A DNA stretch of 41,097 nucleotides from Fragilaria crotonensis. Its lineage: Eukaryota; Bacillariophyta; Fragilariophyceae; Fragilariales; Fragilariaceae. The position numbers and the translations under genes were made by a program. Below the pieces are notes generated by a model. It was not told where the DNA came from, did not search any database, and saw nothing but the letters and a program-made list of their open reading frames with translations. This document shows positions 22,081 to 32,810 of this stretch, one piece after another. The stretch is taken from positions 1-41,097 of the forward strand of contig JAKSYS010000575.1 of NCBI GenBank assembly GCA_022925895.1. The letters are read 5' to 3'. Within the stretch, counting starts at the first letter, position 1. The number at the start of each line of letters is the position of its first letter.

Positions 22081-24880
22081 CTACGAACCATGAAAGTCCC
22101 CAGTGGGAACCTGCTCCTCCAAAGATTCCAAACTGTCTTCAGGTTTGCTCCTGTGTTTTCGAACATCTCTGGCGTCCGAGCGTAACGAGTCAAACGGAAG
22201 GCTTCTGTCCGAATCGGTAAGGCCGTGAGAAAGAGATAAGTGGCCCAAGCCATTTGCGTAGGATTCATACAAATCATTGATACTGTCATCAAAAGAAGGC
22301 AATATCCCCACATCCTTTCCGGCGTGGCGACCCTGGAAGGTCGCAGCCACCGTCCCAGCTGGCAAACTATTCTTTGGTCGTAGAGCATACACTGGAAAAT
22401 TCAATTGTGGAGCATTCCTGAAACTCTTGTTCCTTTGCAGGCTTTCAAGAAGCCTTGAAGGGGGGGCATCATCAGCGCTGCTTCGAATCTTGAGATGTTG
22501 GGGTTTCATGTTGGACCGAAAGATATCACGCAAGATAGGGTGGATGGATTCGCGGAGAGAATCACCTGCCGTTGGCCGCTCTTTCTTCGCATTCCCATCA
22601 CTAGGATCTTCGTTTCCTTTCCTCTCATTTGCTTGATCCATGACAAAATGCATCCAAATCAGCACCGCCTTGAGCCTTTTCTTCGCTCGTTGGAAAGTCT
22701 CATAGCTCTTGAGCTCTTGTTCTGCCAAATCCATCGCCGCAGTGCCATCGTGTTCGTCGTTATCCTCGAGGACGGCCAATCCACTCTTTGTCGTCCGAGA
22801 CTCATTACTCGCGTCAGGTCGAAGGCGAACAAACCCGTCTGGGTGCTTCTGTGAAATTCGGTCAATCTTTTCACGAATGCCAGAATCAGGTGGATACCAG
22901 CACTTCAGCGAATCAATTACATTCGTTGACTTTGACGCTAGCAGCGCATCGTAAATTTCTTTCCATCCTGGATCGCACAACACCCATTTCGGATTCAACG
23001 GAAAAGTAAAGCCACGTTTTATTCTTTCCTTCAATATCTCTTGGAGTTCTTGGACACCCACATACTTCCAAGGAGGACCTTTTCATTTATGCCTTCGCCG
23101 ATGATCAAGAAGTGATCATCGAGCATTTGTGGAAAGTAATAGTTGAAACATTCAGCTCCGTGCCTGACACATCCATCCTTGTGCAGTCGTTTTGCTGCTA
23201 ACTCCATGAGCGAATATGATTTGGGATCTCCGAATCCGTATGGTGGAATTGCAGGTTTCACTGGATCTCCTTTTAGAACCTCCAGCCATCTCTCAGTCCA
23301 CGATGAAGGCTTTGGGGGCGCGTCAAGAATGGCTTCAATTTTCGTCAGGCACCAATCGACTAGTTTCAGCTGGTCGTCTGGAATCGGCTTGTCGTAAGCA
23401 ACCCCCTTAGTGCCAACGAGAAAACAATCGAAATCTGAAACAACGGGCACAACCTTTTGATCCTCCTCATAAGCGACGAGGAGATTCCTGGCATCCATCG
23501 GGTCTCGAGTATCGTACTGAAGTACAACGGGACGGGGACGCCCAGGTTCAAAGTTGCGCAGCGTCGCGAAGTTCATGTCTTGAAAACTTGGGAATGAAGG
23601 CCGACCGGTATCATCTGGGCTGTCATCGTCGCGACTTATTTCTCGTCGCATGACGAATGCCTCCCAAAACAGACGTTCAGGTATTTGGACTCCAAAGGTG
23701 GGCTTCGGTGCATCAGCATATTCATCAAGAATGATGATCTCCGGCTCGTCCATGTCCCACATATACTTCTGCATCGCCATTTCCAGTGCCGAGTCGTCCG
23801 CATGTTCGCTGGCCAAGACCTCTTGGGCGGACTCCCAGCCACTGATCATTTCTTCTGCTACCACTGCCAACTCTTCGGCAGCAGTATCACGCAATTCTTG
23901 AGTTCGGAAAAAAATTCTCATTTCTGATGTTTTCGGAAGAGTCCGAATCTGCATCTTATGCTGATCTTCATGAATTTGCATGAAGGGGACATATCCACTT
24001 AGATTTCCCCTAATGGCTGACTTGCCTTTGATATCCAGTCCCTTCCCAACACCCTGACCCTTCATCATTCGGCGAATGGCATCCGCCGAAGTAGGTCTCC
24101 ATACAGTAAAATTACCGACCTAGGAAACATCTTGAGTATCGGCGATATTTTCTCAATTTCAACCCGACCCTTTTCCGCAATTTGGTCCACACCAAGGATT
24201 CCAACATCGTCAAAATAGGACATGATTTGATGACGCGGGTCTGATCGGAGAAAGCGCGATGCCCATTCCTTGAGTCGTTCAGATTTAACAACTTCCAATA
24301 AATCAGGGTTCATGCTCATATCTTGCTGAGTTATGAGCACCGACGAACGTTTTGTTTTATGTGACCGGTCTGACTGTTCCGCGCGCCATGAATCTCCACG
24401 CGTTGTGCCATGCACAAAATCGATGCTTGACAACGATCCAGTTTCACGCATGCCGCTCCGTCCTTTCCTATGTCCCAGACTTCCACCGGTACCAACCAAC
24501 AAGTCTCCGAGGAGCATACCATCGTCGGAAAAACTACCGCCGTTTTCGATGACATCATCTGAAATCTCAAGTCCCTTGACTCTCAACGTTCTGACGAATT
24601 TCGTCCTTAGAGATTCAACCTCTTCGCGCCCTGATTCGTTATCGAAATGAGAAATCGATTCGTCCTGCCATCCGAGTTCTGATTGGACCGAAAGCGTGGG
24701 CTCCGATGCAAGTCGTTTTAACTCCCGGTTGACAGCCTTGACAGCTTCTTCTTGAACCAAGTCCTGGGAATTCAACGATTCGGCCAGTTGCTCACCGCGA
24801 GCTTGTTTCCTCCTCTCTCTGCGTTCTTTTCGCTTCTTTGTAATCCATTGTAGAGACAATGCCCCAGCTTTGATTTTCAT
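22081..24880 (-). CDS. Class II (ExoY/edema-factor-like) nucleotidyl cyclase domain protein
   Basis: Three consecutive minus-strand frames (to 24065, 24068-23031, 23061-22081) form one gene of about 933 residues. The frame changes by one base near 24094 and near 23078. Start taken at 24880 (MKIKAGALSLQW), just after TTTTGCAG; an upstream exon is possible. All invariant class II cyclase positions are present in the middle frame. Two lysines seven residues apart (KGLDIKGKS, 24044-24021) fit the ATP and metal site. The Asp-x-Asp metal site is in SDFDCF (23435-23427). A His and an Asn six residues apart are in RHGAECFNYYFP (23162-23142). The 91 residues from DxD to His are close to family values; the lysine-to-DxD stretch is longer than usual, implying an acidic insert. 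The N-terminus is basic and helical, and the C-terminus is polar. Known relatives make cAMP or cGMP once bound to a host cofactor (calmodulin or actin). No secretion signal or cell-entry domain is seen. A signalling role in the host is inferred. Confidence 0.78.
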
Positions 24881-25565
24881 GACTGCAAAAGAATGATATG
24901 CACTGCGCACTGATTCACTGCAAGTAATTGCTATTACTGCAGGAGAAGTCCAATATAGAGAAGATGACACAACGAACACTCCGAGAGCAATACAGGGATC
25001 GACGAGAATAAAGGGCGACTCAATGCCAAATCGAAATGTCCACTTATATCATACATGTATTCGTCGAGTCGACACATACTAAAAACGTGCACGAGCACGC
25101 AGTTCATGGTCTTTGCCGATAACAGTACTGGAGTACTAAAGTAGGAAAGTACTGCCCTACATGGTACAATACTCAGTACATATCCGGTACAAGTACGCAG
25201 AGTACGAGTACTTGCGAGAGTTTTAACTTGTGAACACATGAACACCGATTGGTCGTTCACGAATGTTTGGCCTCTCATCACAGCAACGACTTCTTGGAAT
25301 GAGGAAGTTATTTAACACTCTCTGTGCACATACAGTATGTAAGAATGACTATCTACACTGAGTATCCTTTGTACAGTACAGTTACTCCTAACTCCTAACG
25401 GCTACTACAGTAGAAGTTATTACCGTAGATACTGCAGTATGCAGTGTAGAGAATGCTTTCGGGCAGGTTGAGTGCGTGTTCGGCAAATCGCCGGCAACCG
25501 CGATCACAAGATCCACTCAAAATTCACCGTGTACATATGATGGTACATATGATAAATGATTATAG
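24881..25565. other. Intergenic, divergent promoter region
   Basis: Separates the minus-strand cyclase-like gene from the plus-strand CIA30 gene, so it holds both promoters. GTAC words are dense at 25120-25220 and 25365-25460. TTCTTTTGCAG just before 24880 on the minus strand could be a splice acceptor of a 5' untranslated exon. No coding region seen. Confidence 0.45.
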
Positions 25566-26309
25566 GTGCCAATGAGAAGCGTCCAAAGACTGAGTTCTCT
25601 TCTTGTGCTGCTCCCATTTTCAGGCACTGCATCCCCGCGTTGGTGGAATCGATTGAAATCGAGAAATCAAGAAGAAGGTATGGGGCAAATCGTTCGTGTC
25701 ATGCGTTACGACCGCGCGGGCAATGAGGCTGCTGCCATTCAAGCATTAAACTTACTGGGAGAAGGTCTCAATTGGTTTCGTCTCGATGACGGCGTCATGG
25801 GAGGCCAGAGCGAAACTGTGCATTCGAATGATTCAGGGGGACTTCATTTCAAAGGAACAATTAATACTGATGGCGGAGGATTTTGTTCCATTAGAGCGAG
25901 ACTGCCTCAATGCTTTCAACCTGGAATTACCGGTTTCAAATTGAAGTTCATTGGCGACGGGAAGACATACAAGCTCACGTTGTCAGATGGAAATGCGTCT
26001 ACCGGAGGTCCTTTCTCAAGAACCCCAAGTTGGCAGGTAGACCTTCCCACCCAAGCAGGAACGGAGCAAACTGCGGTCCTGCATCTCTGCGAGATGAAAC
26101 CCGCGTTCGGCGGCCGTGCATCGAGTCGGCCGAGCGACGACGATATCACATCATACGTGTTAGACATCACGGGCATACGTGAGATTGGCCTGATGCTCTC
26201 CTTGAAGTTGAGTGATGGAAGTCCGAACCCTAAGGAAACCTTTGGTGAAGGGATCTTCCCATTCTCGCTCCAAATCCTCTCCATTGAACCAGTAATGGAA
26301 GACACATAG
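25566..26309 (+). CDS. CIA30 / NDUFAF1-like family protein
   Basis: A single intact frame of 247 residues. The N-terminus has a short hydrophobic segment (SLLVLLPFSGTASP, residues 11-24) that could be a signal peptide, followed by Arg-rich sequence. The CIA30 domain (galactose-binding-like beta sandwich) starts near residue 69: NWFRLDDGVMGGQSET, then FKGTINTDGGGFCSIRAR, GFKLKFIGDGKTYKLTL and ITGIREIGLMLSLKLSDG. In animals the family member NDUFAF1 helps assemble mitochondrial complex I; algae and plants have several paralogues, some plastid or secretory. Which compartment applies here is open, because the leader looks more secretory than mitochondrial. The ATG at 25572 is an alternative start. 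Confidence 0.85.
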   Translation: MPMRSVQRLSSLLVLLPFSGTASPRWWNRLKSRNQEEGMGQIVRVMRYDRAGNEAAAIQALNLLGEGLNWFRLDDGVMGGQSETVHSNDSGGLHFKGTINTDGGGFCSIRARLPQCFQPGITGFKLKFIGDGKTYKLTLSDGNASTGGPFSRTPSWQVDLPTQAGTEQTAVLHLCEMKPAFGGRASSRPSDDDITSYVLDITGIREIGLMLSLKLSDGSPNPKETFGEGIFPFSLQILSIEPVMEDT

Positions 26310-26807
26310 CATCACAGCTCACAGCTATTCGTCATATGAACAACAGATCAGCGTACGGTTTGGCGAGAAACCTTGGATCACACCGAATTAGGCCAGGGAT
26401 GTCTGCGACCTCATTGATCCATGAATCGTCTGAGCGGGCGTGCATGAACACTGATCTAAGTCCATATTATATCCTACTATACAATACTCCATTTTCTGTC
26501 CAACTTTTCGCATTCGTGATGGTTCTTGACGTGTGGACTCCTGACCCATGTTGAGCAACCAGTATTTGTTTTGTCCTTACCATGCACCTACGCGTATCAT
26601 AGCGTTTACTACCAGGTACGAGTACTTCCTATTGTACATCGAGGCAGCAGAATGTGTGGTTCTACATCAGCATAATCAACAAAACTTGCGGCAGTTGGAT
26701 GCTGACAACCCAGACAATAGAATTGGCCTTCGAGACCATGCATCAAAGCAAGCTATTCTGAAAGTCTCGATGACTCGGCATATCCTCCAGCGATTCACCG
26801 CCCCTGC
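26310..26807. other. Convergent intergenic region
   Basis: The 3' ends of the CIA30 gene (plus) and the PH-PDZ gene (minus) meet here. No further gene or element recognised. Confidence 0.45.
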
Positions 26808-29497
26808 TCATGTACGAAGGCCTTCCACTGGCATCTGTTTTGAAACGCCATTAAGGATCTTCCCCATGAGCGGTCCAAGCGTCGATGAGAAGACACTGGA
26901 TGCCCCAGTCTCACTAAAGGATCGGAAGTCATGTGTACTGGTGGCAATGCTGGAAACAGCGGAGAAAGTTCGGGGACGATTGCTGGAACTACGAGTTGAC
27001 ACACTCTCCTCGTCTCGAGATCGGGCGTTATCGGGACTGTAGTTTCCGAACTGTTCAGTGTCATACGACGATCCCCGTGAATGTCCTTGCTGTGATGTCG
27101 AACTCGACTGTTTGGGAGGGTTGGAAATTCTATGCTGGATAGCCCGCTTGGATGGTGGCAAAGTGGCACCAACCTCGGAGACAGCCTTTGTTAGGATGGC
27201 TCTTTGTTGAGTCGTCAGAAAGTCGTTGCGAAAGCTGAGTGTGAGCGGCCTGCCCCTTGCCTGTATTGCTTTACGGATACTTTCAAAGGTCCACTTGCCA
27301 AATTCCACAGAGATTCCGTCGAACGCGACAAGGCGAGCTCCAAGGTTCGGCCTTACATGATTCGCATTGTCATCGAATCCAATGAATCCACACACGAGGA
27401 CAGCGTCGACAGGGGTTGCCACTGGGCATGTCATGTGGTCATGATCGTGTGGATTTCCCATAGCTCGTTTCGTCATGTCTGCAATACGACGAAGCTCCGA
27501 TGCCGTTGTCTCGCCATTTGTTGGAACACCCAGGTCCGCTGTCATTGCTTCGGTCAGCAACCCATTCCCAACCGATGCAGGCGGAACCTTTTGGAATTGA
27601 AGCCCTATCTTGCGTGAATAGAACGTGAGATGGTAAACCTTCCCGTCTTCCTTTCCTGTATTCCCCTTCGACTGGCGTGTTTCCACTACATCTGCTAATG
27701 GACATTCAAGGCGAGACGTTGCTTGCCCGTTTTCCGTGAATATGGTGTTTGACACATCATCACCGTCACCACATTCAGCGAAAGAGTCGGCTTCATTCTC
27801 ATCTAAAGCCGATAATGGATGCCGACGTTCTGTTGCAATCGAGTCCACATCGCTTTCGATATCGCATAGTGAAGCCCTTTCCTGCATGCCCGATCCTTCG
27901 CGCAGTTGAGCACTGACTGAGGACATTGAGCTTGCCATGTCGGATGCAAGGTCGTTGACGTCCTCATCATCACCGTCGTCACTTGAGTCGTCATCCATCA
28001 AGGACAACACCTTCGGTTCAATCGGTGATGACCTCGAGTCACTACACGACTCGTGCCTCTCTAGACCTGCACAATTAACAGCATTATTGATCTTGGTGGT
28101 CGCCGCCGAATCCGACCGGTCGAGGACTTCGGACGATGATGCGGGTGGATCGCAACGTGCAACCGCCACCTGATTTGCTGCCAAAAATTCCTCCTGGAGG
28201 CGAATACTTGATTCGACATGAGCTTCCAGCTCGTCCATGAGACGCTCACCTTCCTGGTCCATTAGCATACCGCCTCCTGGCGTTGATTCTGCATCGTACA
28301 ATTCATCGACGGGTCGATCCTGCAAGAATCCTCCTTGTAGTCTTGGAGCGAAGCGCCTAACCTCCTTCACGAGAACCCGCTTTTCTTTCGGATAACCTTC
28401 AATTCCTGCCGAATAGTTGTATTCTCTTCCCACAAGGTACACACGTGTTTTTCCGTCTTTTGGATTCGTTCGTCGGCGAGTTGCTTTCGCGCAATGCAGC
28501 CTGTAAGTCCTCGACAGCTGTCGAGGCTTCAGCAGCTACTAGTCGGACACTCTCCTTGAGTTGCTGACAAGCATTGTGTAGAGCTGAAAAGTGGGTCCCT
28601 TTCGAAGCATTTTCAAAGGCGGCAAGATCATTTGTTGCGATGTCTTCGTCTGGATCGTCGTCGTTCATGCGCAGTCTCATGGTCAACAGTCGCACCGCCT
28701 CATTCAATTGTTCGTACTGATTCTTCCAGTTTGCAGCGTCCTCTAGCGCGCCGTCTCGATCCTTCTCCACCATTTGAAAGTCTCGAACTTGCTTTTCCAA
28801 ATCCGATATTCGTTGCTTGTAACCCACTGTTAATTGCCTGGATTCCAATAATTCTTGTTGACAAAAACTTAATCGTTCTGTCTGTAATGATTCCATCCAC
28901 GCAGGTCCATTTGCTCGAGCCTCCAAGACAACACTTTTTTCTTGGTCCAAAAGTCTAATGGCGAACCGGACCGCACCATCTGGAAGCGTCTCCAGCGGTT
29001 GAATCTGAGAACCGTCCAAATCAATGCACCCACGCGGTTCCGTATCATGTGGTGATACAAAGTAATACAAGTGTGTTGAGGGTTTGAGAACAAAGAATCG
29101 TCGTTTGAATTCCGGAATGTGGGATCCCAATTTGTAGAGGTATCCTGCCTGGGGAGCGGTTCGAGCAAAGGCAGCAGCCGTGTCGTTGGTTTTGCGTTCG
29201 TGAGAGAACCAACTGTTGCGACGGATGAGGAGAAGTACGCTGCTGTTGATGCGGAGTCCGATAGGATGCTGGTGTACTGGTCTTTTTGTAACGAATTGGT
29301 TGCATCGGTGTCACGCGGGCGGGGTCCAACACGAGCGGCGACGGGGGAACTGGCGTGAAAAAGGCAGCTGTGCTTGTCGAAGTGTGCGATTGTGCAGATT
29401 GTGGAGTGTTACGAAAAATTCCTACGTCGCTACCCTCATTCTGCGTTAGGAGATGGCGATTTCTGGGCAAGGAAGATGACGATGATGATGAAGCCAT
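26808..29497 (-). CDS. PH domain, coiled-coil, PDZ-like protein, two frameshifts
   Basis: About 895 residues from three frames. The N-terminal 100 residues are Ser/Pro-rich. A pleckstrin homology domain follows, with GYLYKLGSHIPEFKRRFFVL (the usual first two strands) and LYYFVSPHDTEPRGCIDLDG. Next is a heptad-rich coiled coil (QRISDLEKQVRDFQMVEKDR). After a long acidic, Ser-rich region comes a PDZ-like fold: VYHLTFYSRKIGLQFQKVP, then GARLVAFDGISVEFGKWTFE and IRKAIQARGRPLTLSFRN. The frame changes by one base near 29211 (AA on the plus strand) and at a five-T run (28448-28452); allowing for both gives a multiple of three. PH domains bind phosphoinositides or proteins, so a membrane-associated scaffold is the best guess. 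I do not know a named orthologue. Confidence 0.72.
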
Positions 29498-30490
29498 TCT
29501 TCTCGCAATAATGAACTGGGTGATGGCGACAATGAATGCAGGAATTGCAGTCGCGATGTTGAGAGGGGTTTCCGCGAGGCCTTCGAGTTTGAATTCTCTG
29601 CTGTAAAAACAGCATTACATTATTTTCATTACAGTATTGTACCGTTACCTGCAGTAGACATCCCACGGTACGGTACTCTGTGTACAAGTACTGTAGACTG
29701 TACATCTCATTACTGTAGCGTTCTTTCCTTTTCAAGACCCCTAAACGAAGGACATCTATCAGTGCTGTAAACACCGGCATTGTGTACTTCAGTACATGAT
29801 ACTGTTGATTCTCGCACACGTATCATAAAAGTACTTGTACTTCCACGTTATCTCAATCTGAACCTGAACACATGTGCCCAGTACTAGCGGCTACTGGAGT
29901 ACTCGAAATAATATGGTACGGCGTACGCCTGGTACAACTACCTGGTACTGTATCAAATAATAACGATATAACGTACTACCCGAGCTTCTACCGGTATGAC
30001 ATGGTGGTACCAGCTACAAGGTATTGGGACCCTATCGTACTACAGTACAATGGATTTCTGACATCGCTGGACATCGGACACCGGACAGGTGTGGTTTCGT
30101 GTTTCGCCCCTCGATCTCTGGCATGGCCACCGAGGTCGACAAATCGTAAGGCTGAGGAAGGGGAATTGACGTGTAACTTCATTGCTGCATTCGCCATTGC
30201 TAACGGCTAAGTGGACTTATAGGTATGGCAATTCATGGTTGTATTGTACCATTAAGAGGATGGTAGTTGTGCATGGCTTTGAAAGGCAGCAAAATAGAGG
30301 AAACAACTGATCGCTTGCCTGCTGTCGGTCAGTGCGTCACCCCGTGCGAATACGGGCACGATTGCATCGGAAATCTTTGACAGCGAGTGACCCCGTAAAC
30401 CTTTGTTGTGTTCGTTGTTCGATCACCGCAAAACTGACTTGCTCACGCCGCCGCTCTTGATCGCACAGACGAAATCTTTAACGCCTTAAA
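29498..30490. other. Intergenic, divergent promoter region
   Basis: Separates the divergent PH-PDZ and eRF3 genes. The stretch 29630-30050 is rich in GTAC palindromes, such as GGTACGGTACTCTGTGTAC. The 250 bases before the eRF3 start lack these words and look like a promoter or 5' untranslated region. No convincing open frame. Confidence 0.45.
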
Positions 30491-32270
30491 ATGAACCCAA
30501 AAGCTGGTGAATGGAACCGTCGATCGCAGCGCCGGCTTGGTCACCAACTTCCTTCTCGGTCGCACCACCTCAACCAGCCCCTGCTCCTGCCCCAGCCCCG
30601 CCTGCGGATGAACCGGAGGAAGAAATCGATGAAAATGATCCCCTTTGGCAAGCTGTTCTCAAAATTGCCGAAGGAGACCGTGCGAAAGCCATGACTCTGA
30701 TTGGTGACCCAGATTCTCTTATGACTTATCCTGAAGTTGCGGCCATCCTCGAATCATCAGAACCGATGGAAACAGAACAAGAGACAGCCGTGGAAGAACT
30801 GGTGGAACAGGTGGAGGACATGAAAATTGATGAGCCACTGGCACCCGCCGTTGCTGAACCGTCACCACCACCTGCACCTGCTCCAGCATTAGCTGAAGCA
30901 GACGAGGCTGAGGAAGAAATCATTCCGGTAGAAAACCTCCCCGAAGGAGATCCGCGGGAGCATTTAAATCTGGTGTTTATTGGTCATGTTGATGCCGGAA
31001 AGTCCACTCTTTCAGGAAACATTCTCTACATTACCGAAAACGTCGACAAGAGAACCATTGAACGTTATGAAAGGAAGCAAAGGAACGCAATCGCGATTCC
31101 TGGTTTTGGCCTTCATTATGGACACTAACGAAGAGGAGCGTGCCAAGGAAAGACCGTCGAGGTCGGTCGAGCTCATTTTGAGACAGAAGCCAAACGATAT
31201 ACTATCATGGATGCCCCTGGTCACAAGAATTATGTCCCCAACATGATTATGGGTGCAAGTCAGGCCGATATCGGTATTTTGGTGATCTCGGCTGTAAAGG
31301 TGAATTTGAAGCTGGATTCGACCGCGGTGGACAAAGTCGTGAGCACGCTATGTTGGCGAAGACCTTGGGAGTGGCGTACTTGGTTGTGGCTATCAACAAG
31401 ATGGACGAGCCAACTGTTCAGTGGTCAAAAGATCGTTTCGATGAGTGTGTTTCAAGCTTCGACCTTTCTTGAGGAGTTGTGGGTTCACCATTAAGACGGA
31501 AGTCAAGTTCATTCCTATCTCTGGTTTGGGCGGGGCAAATGTTAAGGATGAGGTCGATCCTAAAGTATGCCCATGGTGGAAGAAATGCTGTGCAACTAAC
31601 GAGAACAATACGAGCACTCCAACGCTCATAGGTCTTTGGATTCGGTTGAAATAAAGGCCGTAACGCTCAAGCTCCTCTCCGAATTCCAGTTCTGGATCGT
31701 TACATTGACCGCGGTACCATTGCGATGGGAAAAGTGGAGAGTGGTGTCGTTCGTGTCGGGCAAAGGTGATCGTGATGCCCACCCGCAATGTCTATAAAGT
31801 GGACGGAGTTTGGGCCAACGAATCTCCGTGGCAGCGGCGCGACCAGGAGAGAATGTGTTGGTGAAGTTGGCTGGCGCAGGAGTCGAAGATATCCGAAAGG
31901 GTTTCGTCATGTGTAGTGCTCCTGCATGTCGCGCTGTGTCTAAGATTATCGCTCAAATAGCGCTTGTGGATATGCCTGAAAGCACCCGCATTTTGACCGC
32001 TGGCTTCAGGCGATGTTCCACGCTCATACTGCGGAAGAAGAATGTACGATTGTCAAGATCTTTGAGACGACAAACAAGAAGGGTGTGACTCTGAAGGATG
32101 CTCGATTCGCTGGCATTGGCATGAAAGTGGTTTGTTTGATAGAGGTTGCTCGAACCGTGTCGCTTGAGAATTATGCCGATTACCCCTTCCTCGGACGGTT
32201 CACTCTGCGAACTGATGGAAAAACTATTGCCATCGGCAAGATTACGAAATTGCCTCCCAAGAAGGAATAA
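30491..32270 (+). CDS. eRF3: Peptide chain release factor eRF3, many one-base frame breaks
   Basis: GTPase partner of eRF1 in translation termination, in the cytosol. The extreme N-terminus MNPKAGEW resembles a PAM2 motif, which binds poly(A)-binding protein. An acidic, Pro/Ala-rich region follows, then the GTPase domain with GHVDAGKST (P-loop), DAPGHKNY (switch II), NKMD, and eRF3-type KRTIERYER and [10 protein letters not shown], then domains 2 and 3 to KLPPKKE. The frame breaks about 13 times, near 30517, 31073, 31104, 31147, 31293, 31454, 31580, 31598, 31631, 31656, 31758, 31828 and 32005. All but the one near 31598 look like a missing base, mostly in GG, GGG, CC or TT runs. The net change makes the length a multiple of three (about 596 residues, normal for the family). 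No other stops are seen, so consensus error is likelier than a dead gene. Confidence 0.85.
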
Positions 32271-32409
32271 ACTATTATTGAAGAATTTAGTTCTATGATG
32301 GAGTAACACCATCATTGACTGATCGTCCTCTGCAGACTACGCCACCACCATCATGAATAATAAAAACGAATAACAGGATTTGCCCAGTACTGTGCTCAGT
32401 ATGAATACT

Positions 32410-32627
32410 TGTTAATCCTACAAGTAGATCATCCTTGCAGGAAAGCATGTCTTGATTCAGTTATGAATTATCTAAAACATAGAAAAGTGAGCATTACCTT
32501 GTTCGGAGTCATCCTTCAATCCCGAGTCGTACTGTGCAGATGTAGTACCGTATAATGGTACTTGATACTTGATACATGATTCATAGCATCCTGAATGATA
32601 CAGTACCGGTAGCTTGTAATATCAACA
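32410..32627 (-). repeat. LTR (3' LTR in element orientation)
   Basis: 218 bp, plus-strand ends TGTTAATCCTAC and AATATCAACA. By eye identical to 38723-38940. Contains GTAC words similar to the surrounding intergenic DNA. Confidence 0.93.
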
Positions 32628-32810
32628 GTCCCCGCGACTCTGAATTAAGTTCCTGAATCAGAGGCGAATCACACTTCCTGAACCGATCGACAGAGGCCCC
32701 GGCTACGTCGTTAACATATATAACCCTGCGACGGTCACCTACTGTTTTCGATGGACAGTTACCATTATATCGCGACTACCCAATTCGTGTCCCCGGGTGT
32801 TGGTCGTCGA

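Noticed and set aside
31073-32006. Programmed ribosomal frameshifting or RNA insertion editing to rescue eRF3
   Set aside because: Some 13 shifts in one gene, without a common slippery site or structure, is not a known programmed mechanism; nuclear insertion editing is not known in diatoms.
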